A program made the translations under genes and the position numbers. Positions 1-10,720 of a stretch of DNA of 64,000 nucleotides are shown here, piece by piece; the first letter of the stretch is position 1, and each line of letters starts with the position of its first letter. The stretch comes from Fodinibacter sp963730365 (lineage in GTDB: Bacteria > Actinomycetota > Actinomycetes > Actinomycetales > Dermatophilaceae), in contig CAVSRM010000019.1 in assembly GCA_963730365.1 (NCBI GenBank), positions 1 to 64,000 of the forward strand, in the 5' to 3' direction. A model generated the notes under the pieces. The model saw only the letters and a program-made list of their open reading frames with translations. It was not told where the DNA came from and made no database searches.

Positions 1-8
1 CCATCCGG

Positions 9-31
9 TAGAATTTGTCTTGACGTCAAGA
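9..31 (+). promoter_or_regulatory. icd: icd promoter with 14-bp palindrome
   Basis: A -10-like TAGAAT sits at 9-14. Just downstream, at 18-31, is a perfect 14-bp palindrome TCTTGACGTCAAGA, placed in the presumed 5' leader of icd, where a bound repressor would block initiation or early elongation. AAGGAG at 46-51 is the ribosome binding site. The palindrome is seen directly; its regulator is unknown. Confidence 0.55.
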
Positions 32-64
32 TAACAGCCACCACCAAGGAGCAGCGACGCACCC

Positions 65-2275
<2,211 letters not shown>

Positions 2276-2285
2276 CGGCCCGGCG

Positions 2286-2666
2286 ATGGCAGCGGAGCCG
2301 ATCGACGTCGCGGAGCGCCTCACCCGGGTGTCGCAGCTGTGGGCACCCAAGGTCGTGGCGCGCCTCAACGACTACGAGGTCAAGGTCGTCAAGGTGCAGG
2401 GTGAGTTCGTCTGGCACACCCACGACGACACCGACGAGCTCTTCCTGGTCATCGAGGGGCGACTCACCCTCGGGCTGCGGGACGGCGACGTGACCCTCGG
2501 TCCCGGTCAGCTGTTCGTCGTTCCGCGCGGCGTCGAGCACCGTCCGGTCGCCGAGGGCGAGACGCACGCCCTCCTCATCGAGCCACTCGGTGTGGTCAAC
2601 ACCGGGGATGCCGGAGGCCCGCTCACCGCCCCCCACGACGTCTCGCTCGTCACCGACACGACCTGA
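2286..2666 (+). CDS. Single-domain cupin protein
   Basis: A 126-residue protein that is essentially one cupin beta-barrel. The metal-binding motif is clear: WHTHDDTDELFLVIEGRL at about residues 40-57, followed by the second cupin motif PRGVEHRPVAEGETHALLIE at about 82-101. The start is the ATG at 2286, 10 bp after icd; longer in-frame extensions would overlap icd in another frame. Such small cupins are often epimerases, dioxygenases or ligand sensors, and nothing here identifies a substrate. Linkage to icd suggests co-expression only. Confidence 0.85.
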   Translation: MAAEPIDVAERLTRVSQLWAPKVVARLNDYEVKVVKVQGEFVWHTHDDTDELFLVIEGRLTLGLRDGDVTLGPGQLFVVPRGVEHRPVAEGETHALLIEPLGVVNTGDAGGPLTAPHDVSLVTDTT

Positions 2667-2746
2667 CTCCGGGGGGATGCACTGCGGCCCCTCACCGCCC
2701 CGGTGTGTCCCGCGCGTGATGAGCCGTCCGCAGGCAGACTTGAGCC

Positions 2747-3556
2747 ATGACCTCCCCCTCCATGCCCCAACGTCTGGGCGCAGAGTTCCTCGGTACCTTC
2801 TGGCTCGTGTTCGGCGGCTGCGGCTCGGCGATCTTCGCCGCCACCTTCCTCGCCCCGGTGTCCGGCGGAGCCGTCCAGCTCGGTATCGGCTTCCTCGGCG
2901 TGGCACTGGCCTTCGGCCTCACCGTCGTGACGATGGCCTACGCCGTCGGCCACATCTCGGGCGCCCACTTCAACCCCGCCGTGACCATCGGCGCCGCCGT
3001 GGCCAAGCGGTTCGAGTGGAAGGACGTTCCGGCCTACGTCATCACCCAGGTCGTCGGCGCTCTCCTGGCCGGACTGGCCCTCTACGGAATCGCCAACGGC
3101 AAGCCCGGCTTCGAGGCGACCGGGAACATGGCGGCCAACGGCTACGGCGAGAACTCCCCCGGCGGCTACTCGCTCATGGCGGTCCTGGTCGCCGAGGTGC
3201 TGCTCACGGCGGTCTTCGTCTACGTCATCCTCGGCGCCACCGACTCGCGCGCGCCGGAAGGCTTCGCTCCCATCGCCATCGGCCTCTCGCTCACCCTCAT
3301 CCACCTCATCTCGATCCCGATCTCCAACACCTCGGTCAACCCCGCCCGCTCCACCGGCGTCGCCTTCTTCAACGGGGCCGGTGCGCCGGGCCAACTGTGG
3401 TTGTTCTGGCTCGCGCCGATCCTCGGAGCGGCGATCGCCGGCGCAACGTTCCACCTCATCACCGGTGTCGACCGTCGCGACCGCGACATCTCCGGCGAGA
3501 TCGACATCGAGGACACCTCGGTGGCCGACGGCGTCGACCCGAACGCCCCTCGCTGA
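2747..3556 (+). CDS. aqpZ: Aquaporin Z-like MIP family water channel
   Basis: An inner-membrane channel of the major intrinsic protein family, 269 residues with six predicted helices. Both pore-lining NPA boxes are intact: HFNPAVT with N76 and SVNPARS with N198. The arginine after the second NPA and the absence of the glycerol-facilitator insertions favour a water-specific channel over GlpF. A charged tail of about 30 residues follows the last helix. CAGACT six bases before the ATG could be the -10 of a leaderless transcript. The following 500 bp contain only a decayed gene. Confidence 0.9.
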   Translation: MTSPSMPQRLGAEFLGTFWLVFGGCGSAIFAATFLAPVSGGAVQLGIGFLGVALAFGLTVVTMAYAVGHISGAHFNPAVTIGAAVAKRFEWKDVPAYVITQVVGALLAGLALYGIANGKPGFEATGNMAANGYGENSPGGYSLMAVLVAEVLLTAVFVYVILGATDSRAPEGFAPIAIGLSLTLIHLISIPISNTSVNPARSTGVAFFNGAGAPGQLWLFWLAPILGAAIAGATFHLITGVDRRDRDISGEIDIEDTSVADGVDPNAPR

Positions 3557-3648
3557 CCAGTCCCCGACGCTCACCATCGCGACCGGCTCAGGCTTCGCGT
3601 CGGTGATCCCTGCCATCGGGCAGCTCACCCGGCGTCGGCCTGGCGGCG

Positions 3649-3960
3649 ATCGCCGGGCTCTTTCGTCCTCCAGCGAGTGGTATCCGTGGTGCGACAACGG
3701 TCCACCAGGGTCAAGCACCTCGCCGACAACGCGCCGCTGCTGCTGATGGACGGGCCGCGGATGCTGCGCGACAACCTCCGGGGCGGCCCGGGTCCCGGAG
3801 TCGGACGTCCTCGCGAAGCTCAGGGCCGCGAACGTCCTCAGCCTCGACACTGTTCGGGCGGTCGTGCTGGAGACCACCGGCGACATCAACGCACTGCACG
3901 GCCCCAACAACGACCCCGGCCTCGAGGCCGTCTCCTCGGAGGAGTGCGGCGTTCGTGATG
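3649..3960 (+). pseudogene. Decayed DUF421 (YetF-type) membrane protein remnant
   Basis: The 3557-4060 gap has no intact gene but reads as the C-terminal soluble half of a DUF421 protein in two frames. Frame 1 gives FVLQRVVSVVRQRSTRVKH then NAPLLLMDGPRMLRDNL, the classic 'P-x-LLV-x-DG' strand region. After about 3780 the reading shifts by one base to VPESDVLAKLRAANVLSLD then TVRAVVLETTGDINAL. The N-terminal membrane segments and a start codon are missing. The shift lies at the G/C-rich run near 3778-3790. Either a pseudogene or a sequencing error in a truncated gene; the missing N-terminus favours decay. Confidence 0.65.
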
Positions 3961-4047
3961 CCGCCGCGCGGGTGAGCCTCGTCGTCGCAGTGATCGTGCT
4001 GTGCCAGCCGGTCCGACGCGATCCCGTCGTGGGTCCGTCTCGGTTGG

Positions 4048-4060
4048 TACGGTCGCCGCG
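4048..4060 (+). promoter_or_regulatory. Leaderless-type -10 before the DUF981 gene
   Basis: TACGGT at 4048-4053 is followed by seven bases and then the ATG at 4061, the geometry expected when transcription starts on the start codon. No Shine-Dalgarno sequence precedes the ATG. Confidence 0.45.
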
Positions 4061-4777
4061 ATGAGCACACCAACCGCCGACGGCCTGACCATCGACTGGG
4101 CCACGGGCCCCACCTACAACACCGTCATGGCCGTGGCTGCAGGCGTCGGCCTGCTGCTCGTGGTCGACCTGGGTCGGCGGCTGCGCCGCGAGGAGGAGGT
4201 GGGCGTCGAGGGCTTCGCGCTGGCGTTCGGCATCCTGGGCCTCCTGCTCACCGCGACCGGGCTCCACATGACGCTCACGTGGCCGCTCGCCCCGATCGGC
4301 TTCGCGTTCGACAACATCATCTTCGGCGAACCGGCCCTCGTGTTCGGGGTGATCCTCCTCGGCGCCTGCGTCGTGCTCGTGCGCAACGCCTCCGTCGTGG
4401 GCACGCCCAGCCCACTGAGGAACGCGGCGATCGAGCGCCTGATGGGGCCCACAGCGATCCTCGGTGTCTTCATCGGGCTGGGCTGCTTCGCCATCGCCGC
4501 TGCCGGAGTCCGCTTCCAGCTCTGGGTCGCTCCTCCGCAGGAGCCCATCTCCGGCCGGTTCTCACAGTGGCCCTGGGTCGAGATCACCTTCATCGCAGGT
4601 CTGTACGTGCTCACCGGCCTCGGATGCGTGCTGCTCCCCTGGGCCCTGCGCCATCCCCGCGGACTGCCCGCCACGGTCGCGGGCGTCGCGTGGGCACTCG
4701 CCGGCCTCGCCTTCGCGTGCTTCGGTGCGTTGAACTACTTCACCCACATCGGCCTCATCGTCAACACCTCGGCATGA
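4061..4777 (+). CDS. DUF981 family integral membrane protein
   Basis: A 238-residue protein with about six or seven hydrophobic helices, matching the DUF981 family; GLHMTLTWPL (about residues 67-76) followed by FDNIIFGEPALVFGVILL is the recognisable block. The family has no established function. The ATG at 4061 is chosen because a -10-like TACGGT lies seven bases upstream, suggesting a leaderless message; an upstream in-frame start would run into the decayed DUF421 gene. It is convergent with the ceramidase-like gene, 14 bp apart. Confidence 0.8.
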   Translation: MSTPTADGLTIDWATGPTYNTVMAVAAGVGLLLVVDLGRRLRREEEVGVEGFALAFGILGLLLTATGLHMTLTWPLAPIGFAFDNIIFGEPALVFGVILLGACVVLVRNASVVGTPSPLRNAAIERLMGPTAILGVFIGLGCFAIAAAGVRFQLWVAPPQEPISGRFSQWPWVEITFIAGLYVLTGLGCVLLPWALRHPRGLPATVAGVAWALAGLAFACFGALNYFTHIGLIVNTSA

Positions 4778-4791
4778 CCGCGACCGGTGGG

Positions 4792-5607
4792 TCAATTCCT
4801 TGACCCGGCACGCTCCCCGGCGTAGTGGCGGAAGAGCAGGTAGGCCGCGACGGCACACAGCACGTGCCAGATCCCGTGGGCCTGCAGCAGCGACGTCGGG
4901 TCGCACCAGGGATGGTCGTTCTTCCCGGTCCTCCAGATCGCGAACGCCGTGGCCAGCACCACCACCGACGCCACCCCGAACGCGACGTCCTGCCGGGGCT
5001 CGCGCCGCCTGACCAGCGCCACCTCGAGGGCGATGGCGATCATCAGCTCCACCCCGAAGACCGCGTTGCCGATGCTCCCGACGAGCGGCACGCTGCCACC
5101 CTGGAGGTGGACCGCCATCCCGAGGCCCACAGCGAGGACGAACGCCACCACCAGCGTGCCCGGGCCGCGCCTCAGGAAGCGCATCAGCGCGTAGGCGAGC
5201 GCGAAGCCGGACACGAAGAACATGCTCAGCAGGTCCAGGTGCCCCCCGAGGTCGCTCTGGGTCGCGTGCATGGCCATGCTCCCCGGGCCGAGGAGCACCA
5301 CCAGTACGGCGTATGCCGTGGCGAGACCAGGGTGGGCACCCAGGGTGAGGCCGAGGCGTAGCCGGTCACCGGCATACCAGGCGACCATGAGGCCCGCGAT
5401 GACGAACCCGAGGTTGCTCCAGGAGTTGACCGGTTGGAGCACCCACGTGCCGCGGGCTGCCTCGCAGAACCCGCCGCCGCGACCGGCGTCGGGCCCGAGC
5501 CACCCCCACCACGCCGCAGCCAGGACCAGCGCCAGCGACGCCACCGCGGTGGCCGACGCTATCGCCAGTGGTCGCAGGTCCCGCCCGCTCGGCGCATCGT
5601 CACTCAC
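4792..5607 (-). CDS. Ceramidase-like (CREST superfamily) membrane hydrolase
   Basis: A 271-residue multi-pass membrane protein with the residue pattern of the alkaline ceramidase/CREST metal-hydrolase superfamily. It has CEAARG...VNSWSNLGFVIAG after the first helix, GSMAMHATQSDLGGHLDLLS in the middle (His and Asp ligands) and QAHGIWHVLCA near the C-terminus with paired histidines. These His/Asp positions usually coordinate a zinc ion and hydrolyse amide or ester bonds in lipids. Actinobacteria rarely make ceramide, so the substrate is unknown. The GTG at 5607 is preferred over that at 5616 because GAGGTG lies at SD distance from it. Confidence 0.72.
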   Translation of the reverse strand: MSDDAPSGRDLRPLAIASATAVASLALVLAAAWWGWLGPDAGRGGGFCEAARGTWVLQPVNSWSNLGFVIAGLMVAWYAGDRLRLGLTLGAHPGLATAYAVLVVLLGPGSMAMHATQSDLGGHLDLLSMFFVSGFALAYALMRFLRRGPGTLVVAFVLAVGLGMAVHLQGGSVPLVGSIGNAVFGVELMIAIALEVALVRRREPRQDVAFGVASVVVLATAFAIWRTGKNDHPWCDPTSLLQAHGIWHVLCAVAAYLLFRHYAGERAGSRN

Positions 5608-5704
5608 GTGCGCCACCTCACCACACCGCCACCTGCCGCGCCACGGTTCGGCGCTGATAGCGTCGAGCCCGACCAGATGTCCTCACGTACGAAGGGGTAC
5701 TCCC

Positions 5705-6694
5705 GTGAGCAGCACGCCCGTCAAGGTTGCCGTCACCGGCGCCGCCGGTCAGATCGGCTACAGCCTCCTGTTCCGCATCGCGAGCGGTGCGCTGCTCGGC
5801 CCGGACACCCCCGTCGAGCTCCGGCTCCTCGAGATCACCCCGGCGCTGAAGGCTCTCGAGGGCGTGGTCATGGAGCTCGACGACTGCGCCTTCCCGACCC
5901 TCGCGGGCGTGCAGATCGGCGACGACGCCACGAAGGTCTTCGACGGCGTCAACCTCGCGCTGCTGGTCGGAGCGCGTCCGCGTGGCCCGGGCATGGAGCG
6001 CGGTGACCTGCTCGAGGCCAACGGTGGCATCTTCGCCCCGCAGGGCAAGGCCCTCAACGAGGTCGCCGCCGACGACATCCGGGTGACGATCACCGGCAAC
6101 CCGGCCAACACCAACGCCCTCATCGCGATGAGCAACGCCCCCGACATCCCCACCGAGCGATTCTCGGCGCTGACCCGCCTGGACCACAACCGCGCGATCA
6201 GCCAGCTCGCGGCGAAGCTCGATGTGCCCGTGACCGACATCAAGAAGATGACGATCTGGGGCAACCACTCGGCCACGCAGTACCCCGACCTGTTCCACGC
6301 CGAGGTCGGTGGGCGCAACGCCGCCGAGGCGGTCGGGGACCAGGACTGGCTCGAGAACACCTTCATCCCCACCGTCGCCAAGCGCGGCGCGGCGATCATC
6401 GAGGCGCGCGGGGCGTCGTCGGCGGCCTCGGCCGCCTCGGCGACGATCGACCACGCACGCACCTGGGTCGAGGGCACGCCCGACGGCGACTGGGTCTCGA
6501 TGGCGGTGCGCTCTGACGGGTCCTACGGCGTCGAGGAGGGGATCATGTCCTCCTTCCCCGTCACCGTGCGCGACGGAGGGTGGGAGATCGTCCAGGGCCT
6601 GGAGATCGACGAGTTCTCGCGTGGGCGCATCGACGCCACGGTCGCCGAGCTCGTCGAGGAGCGCGACGCCGTGCGGGGCCTCGGGCTCATCTGA
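5705..6694 (+). CDS. mdh: Malate dehydrogenase (NAD+)
   Basis: This enzyme interconverts malate and oxaloacetate in the TCA cycle. The protein has 329 residues, the usual length for the actinobacterial MalDH group. An N-terminal Rossmann motif VAVTGAAGQIGYSLLFRIAS is followed by the substrate loop GARPRGPGMERGDLL, the ITGNPANTNALI strand, LDHNRAISQLA, and the catalytic histidine in TIWGNHSATQYPD. The GTG at 5705 gives the family-typical start; extensions upstream would add a proline/arginine-rich stretch with no homology. TAGCGT at about 5658-5663 is a plausible -10. In relatives mdh lies beside folD; here about 5.8 kb of other genes separates them. Confidence 0.97.
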   Translation: MSSTPVKVAVTGAAGQIGYSLLFRIASGALLGPDTPVELRLLEITPALKALEGVVMELDDCAFPTLAGVQIGDDATKVFDGVNLALLVGARPRGPGMERGDLLEANGGIFAPQGKALNEVAADDIRVTITGNPANTNALIAMSNAPDIPTERFSALTRLDHNRAISQLAAKLDVPVTDIKKMTIWGNHSATQYPDLFHAEVGGRNAAEAVGDQDWLENTFIPTVAKRGAAIIEARGASSAASAASATIDHARTWVEGTPDGDWVSMAVRSDGSYGVEEGIMSSFPVTVRDGGWEIVQGLEIDEFSRGRIDATVAELVEERDAVRGLGLI

Positions 6695-6777
6695 CTCGCG
6701 GCCGCTCGCCTGCCATCCCGGATGCCGTCCGCTCCGACGAGCGGGCGGCTTCCGGCTGTCGTGAGCCGGTTCCCGAC

Positions 6778-6811
6778 TAGGTTGGGCCACCCCGAGGAGG
6801 ACGGTGTGACG
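6778..6811 (+). promoter_or_regulatory. Promoter -10 and RBS of the MscS gene
   Basis: TAGGTT at 6778-6783 is a plausible -10, and GAGGAGG at 6794-6800 is a strong ribosome binding site ten bases before the GTG at 6811. An earlier GTG at 6805 is followed at once by TGA, so 6811 is the start. Confidence 0.5.
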
Positions 6812-7746
6812 TGACTGGACGCTCGATCCTGGCTGCGGAGCCGTGGGCCGACGAGGTGGTCGACTCGGCCCGACGCCTGTGGGAGGCCGTGCTCGCGGCC
6901 GTCCCCCGGGTCGGCGTCGCCCTGCTCGTCCTGCTCCTGGGGTGGCTCCTCGCGCACCTGCTGAGACGTGGGACCCACCGCTGGCTCTCCGGCCGACAGA
7001 CCCCGAGCTTCACGAACGTCATGAGCACGCTGACCGGGTGGCTGGTCGTGGCGGCCGCCGTGCTGGTGGCCGTGACGATCGTCTTCCCCTCGGTGAAGCC
7101 CGTGAACCTGCTCAGCGGTCTGGGGTTCTTCTCCATCGCCGTCGGCTTCGCCTTCCAGGACATCCTCGAGAACACCCTGTCCGGGGTGCTCATGCTCTTC
7201 CGGCAGCCCTTCCAGTCGGGCGACCAGATCGAGGTCCAGGGCCAGACCGGCACCGTCGAGGCAATCAGCATCCGCGAGACCCGGATCAGGACCTATGACG
7301 GCCAGCTCCTCCTCATCCCCAACCGGGACGTCTACAAGAACGTCATCCGGGTGCAGACGCACTTCGAGCGACGCCGCAGGTCGTTCGTCGTCGGCATCGC
7401 CTACGAGAACGACCCTGCCGAGGCGAGCGAGGTCATCGTCGCCGCGCTGTCAGGGGTCGACGGCGTGCTCGCCGACCCTGCTCCAGAGGCCATGGTGCAG
7501 GCCCTGGGCGTCTCGACCGTCGACCTCGAGGCGAGGTTCTGGGCCGTGCCGCAGCAGCACGAGTCGCAGGTGGTGCTGCATCGGGCCATCGACGCCGTGA
7601 AGAAGGCGCTCGACCGGGCCGGCATCGAGATGCCTGCCGAGATCATCGCCCTGCAGGCGACCCCGAGCTTCCGCGCAGCACTCCAGGGCGACGCCGACGT
7701 CACCCCGGGAGGCGCGGTGCGACCCGTCGCCGGCTCGGACGGCTGA
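6811..7746 (+). CDS. Small-conductance mechanosensitive channel, MscS family
   Basis: A 311-residue channel that would release osmolytes on hypo-osmotic shock. Two N-terminal transmembrane helices (about residues 25-50 and 70-92) precede the pore-lining TM3 segment LSGLGFFSIAVGFAFQDILE at about 100-120. The cytoplasmic beta domain carries QPFQSGDQIEV and the strand TRIRTYDGQLLLIPNRDVYK, both hallmark MscS blocks. The C-terminal alpha/beta vestibule domain is complete. It has its own promoter and SD. The gene is convergent with the next unknown membrane gene, almost abutting. Confidence 0.92.
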   Translation: MTGRSILAAEPWADEVVDSARRLWEAVLAAVPRVGVALLVLLLGWLLAHLLRRGTHRWLSGRQTPSFTNVMSTLTGWLVVAAAVLVAVTIVFPSVKPVNLLSGLGFFSIAVGFAFQDILENTLSGVLMLFRQPFQSGDQIEVQGQTGTVEAISIRETRIRTYDGQLLLIPNRDVYKNVIRVQTHFERRRRSFVVGIAYENDPAEASEVIVAALSGVDGVLADPAPEAMVQALGVSTVDLEARFWAVPQQHESQVVLHRAIDAVKKALDRAGIEMPAEIIALQATPSFRAALQGDADVTPGGAVRPVAGSDG

Positions 7747-7749
7747 GGG

Positions 7750-8493
7750 TCAGGCGTCGGCTCCCGGCGACCGCCGTCGCGACGCCCCGGTGGCCTCAGG
7801 CTCCCCTCGACGCCGCTCCGGTCGTCCGCCGCCCGATCTCGCCAGTCCCACCCCCGCGACGACCGCCCCGACCTGGAAGAACAGGGGGAGCTTCGTGACC
7901 AGCGGCAGGAGCCCGAACACGGCAAGGACCACCCCGGGCCAGATCGGCCACCGACCTCCCGTCACCAGCACCACGGCGCAGGCCAGGAAACCGGCCGAGA
8001 GCAGGACCCACGCGATGACGAGGAGGGTCGAGGTGGTGCCCGCGAGGCCGAGCTCGGCCACACCGCGGTCGTCGCCGAGCCACATGGTGGGCCACGCCTG
8101 CACGGCCAGTGCGAGGCCCGCACCCACAAGGCACGACCAGGCCGCGGCGCTGGCCGCCCCGGCACGCCATCCGGACTCCGCGCGGCTGACCCCTGTGGCG
8201 ATCACCCACATCCCCACGCCCAGAAGCAGCTCGCCGACCGCGACGAGGAGGAACCCGGCGAGAACCTGACCCCGATGGTCCGCGAGAACCTCGAGCCGCT
8301 GGGCCATCAAGGCCTCCGTCGAGGCCTGCGCGTCCTCGCTGCCGGCGAGGAAGTCCCGGAACGCGGAGAGGCCGGCCAGGGCAGCGAAGAACAGCAGCGC
8401 TCCGACCAGGATCACGGCCACGCCGATTCGGGCGCTGCGCCTGACCGGGCTCGTCTCGGGTCCTGCCCCGGTCACGGATTCGGTGTGCGTCAT
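7750..8493 (-). CDS. Unknown integral membrane protein
   Basis: A 247-residue protein with about six predicted helices, the first spanning residues 23-45, then a short extracellular-type segment with SEDAQASTEALMAQRLEVL, then helices around 68, 100, 145 and 175-215. The C-terminal 35 residues are rich in Arg, Gly and Pro and probably cytosolic. I do not recognise a family. The ATG at 8493 has AAGGGACAGGG upstream. It is divergent from the sensor kinase gene, so the 184-bp gap holds both promoters; a regulatory link to the kinase is possible but unproven. Confidence 0.65.
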   Translation of the reverse strand: MTHTESVTGAGPETSPVRRSARIGVAVILVGALLFFAALAGLSAFRDFLAGSEDAQASTEALMAQRLEVLADHRGQVLAGFLLVAVGELLLGVGMWVIATGVSRAESGWRAGAASAAAWSCLVGAGLALAVQAWPTMWLGDDRGVAELGLAGTTSTLLVIAWVLLSAGFLACAVVLVTGGRWPIWPGVVLAVFGLLPLVTKLPLFFQVGAVVAGVGLARSGGGRPERRRGEPEATGASRRRSPGADA

Positions 8494-8677
8494 GGCCCTG
8501 TCCCTTCGTCCGGTCGCCGCCGGTGGTGCGACCCGGCGGCACGTCTCCCACCGACGCTAGGAGCGCCGACGGGGCACCGGGAAGACCGCTGGCCCCCCAA
8601 CGACGCTGTGGTGGGCCACACCCGAGGCGGTGGTTCACCTCCTCGCGCCCGGGGGCGCCGGGTGGGACCATTCCCTC

Positions 8678-10720
8678 ATGGCTGCAGCCAGCCTCCCGGA
8701 TGCACCGGACCGAGCCGGCGCGCTGGTTCCCGAGGTCATGATCTCCGCGGGAGCCGTGCTCTGCCTTGCGAGCATCACGGCGCACCTCGCGTCTGGCTTC
8801 GGGGACCCCCTCCTCATGGCCACCCACGTTGTCTCGCTCACTGCGGCCACGGTGGTGCGCCGCCGCCGACCCGACCTGCCCGCGTCGGTGTGGTTCGCGG
8901 CGATCGCGGCGCTCTCCGCGGCATCCGGCCTCATCGACGGTGTGCTGGCATCGTTCACCGCCGACGGCGCGTCGCCGGCCCGGCTCGCCTGGGCCAACCT
9001 CGTGAGTGCGGAGGTCGGCCTCTCGGCCACACTCGCACTTGCCGTGGCCATCGCCACCTTCCCCGACGGTCGGCCCGACACGCTCCGCCAGCGACGAGTG
9101 CTGAACGGCCTGGTGCCGGTCCTGCTCGTCCCCCTGATCGTCATCCTCGCGACGCCGTCGACGCCCCTTCCGGCCTACCTCGCCGCCGATGCGTCACCGA
9201 ACCCCTGGCACCTCCTCCCGGTCGCCCTCCCCCCGGGCGGGGCCGTGGCACTGACCGGGATGGCGTCCCTGCTGGTGCTCGTCGTCGGCGTGGGGATGCT
9301 CGTCGTTCGCTACCGCCGGTCATCCTCCGGCACGCGTCGCCGGATCCGGTGGGTCCTCCTCCCGATCGTCCTGCTGGGGATCGCGCTGCCGCTCAACATC
9401 TTCGTCATCGAGTCCACCCGGCTGGGTTCCTGGGTGCTCCTCATCGTCGTCAGCGTGTCAGGTGATGTCGCGGCGACACTCGGCATCCTCGCGCCCCCGC
9501 GTGCCGACGCCGACCGGGTGCTCCGGCGCACGATCGTCTTCGGGGTGCTGTGGCTCGCCATCGCCGGGACCTACGTCGCCGCCGCGACCGTCGTGGGCGT
9601 GGCCGCGGGCCGCGCCCTGCCCGTGGGATGGGCCGTGGCGATCGCCTGCGTCGCGGCGGTGCTCTTCCAGCCGGCGCGGACCCGGGTGGAGCGCCTCGCC
9701 ACCCGACGGGCGTTCGGCACCCGACCCGACCCTGCCCTGGTCATCGCCCGGCTCGGTGACAGCCTCGCCGGGACGTTCGACCTGTCCACCCTCCTGCCCC
9801 GGATGGCCCGGGCGCTCGAGGAGGGGCTGGGACTCGTGTGGGCGCGGGTGCGGCTGGACGAGGGCTCCGGCACGGCCGACGTCGCAGTCCCGGTGCGCCT
9901 CGACGGTGAGGTCCTGGGCGTCGTCGAGTGCGGGCCCAAGCTCCGCGGATCCTGGACGGAGGAGGACCTCGCGGTCGTCACGACGTTCGCCGGTCAGGCC
10001 GCCCTCGCCGTCCACAACGTGCGCCTCACCGAGCACCTGGCGCGGCGGGCGAGCGAGCTCGCGGCCTCGCGGACCCGCCTCGTGCGAGCCCAGGAGCGCG
10101 AGCGACGGCGCATCGAGCGCAACATCCACGACGGTGTCCAGCAGGAGCTGGTCGCCATCATCGGCCTCGTCGGCTTCGCGCGACGGCAGGTCGAACGCGG
10201 CGGTCCGCTCGACCCGGGGTGGGTCGCGGACGAGCTGGGCGAGATCCAGACCGGGATGCAGCGCCTGCTGACGGACCTCCGCGAGCTCGCCGCCGGGGTC
10301 CATCCCAGCGTGCTCACGGACCATGGCCTCCCGGCTGCGCTCGAGGCCCTGGTCACCCGCCATCCGGTCCCGACCCGGCTGACGATCGATCCCGAGCTGC
10401 GGCGGCGCCGGCTTCCCGAGGAGGTCGAGGGGGCGGCCTACTTCACGGTGGCCGAGGCTCTCGCCAACAGCCTGAAGCACGCGTCGGCGGCCTCGCTGGA
10501 GGTGGAGATCGCCCGGTCGAACGGATCTCTCCTGGCCATGGTCCGCGATGACGGCACCGGCTTCGTGCCGCCCCCGCCGCAGGGTGGCGGACTGGCCCGC
10601 TTGGCCGAGCGGGCCCAGGCCCTCGACGGCGAGCTGGCCGTGACCAGTGCACCGGGGGAGGGCACAAGGGTGCTCGCCCGGTTCTCCGTGGCTGCGCACG
10701 TCGTGGAGGAGCCCGTATGA
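8678..10720 (+). CDS. NarL-type sensor histidine kinase (HisKA_3) with GAF domain
   Basis: The membrane sensor of a two-component system, 680 residues with the start set at the ATG 8678. The N-terminal half has about eight hydrophobic helices up to residue 340, unusually many. A GAF-like domain (about 345-465) follows. The dimerisation/phosphoacceptor motif is RRRIERNIHDGVQQELVAII with the phosphorylated His at residue 484. The HATPase_c domain shows the N-box ALANSLKHA and the G-boxes DDGTGFVPP and GEGTRVLARF. The gene overlaps the response regulator by four bases (ATGA), so the two are translationally coupled. The many-helix input suggests sensing of a membrane-associated or lipophilic signal. 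Confidence 0.92.
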   Translation: MAAASLPDAPDRAGALVPEVMISAGAVLCLASITAHLASGFGDPLLMATHVVSLTAATVVRRRRPDLPASVWFAAIAALSAASGLIDGVLASFTADGASPARLAWANLVSAEVGLSATLALAVAIATFPDGRPDTLRQRRVLNGLVPVLLVPLIVILATPSTPLPAYLAADASPNPWHLLPVALPPGGAVALTGMASLLVLVVGVGMLVVRYRRSSSGTRRRIRWVLLPIVLLGIALPLNIFVIESTRLGSWVLLIVVSVSGDVAATLGILAPPRADADRVLRRTIVFGVLWLAIAGTYVAAATVVGVAAGRALPVGWAVAIACVAAVLFQPARTRVERLATRRAFGTRPDPALVIARLGDSLAGTFDLSTLLPRMARALEEGLGLVWARVRLDEGSGTADVAVPVRLDGEVLGVVECGPKLRGSWTEEDLAVVTTFAGQAALAVHNVRLTEHLARRASELAASRTRLVRAQERERRRIERNIHDGVQQELVAIIGLVGFARRQVERGGPLDPGWVADELGEIQTGMQRLLTDLRELAAGVHPSVLTDHGLPAALEALVTRHPVPTRLTIDPELRRRRLPEEVEGAAYFTVAEALANSLKHASAASLEVEIARSNGSLLAMVRDDGTGFVPPPPQGGGLARLAERAQALDGELAVTSAPGEGTRVLARFSVAAHVVEEPV

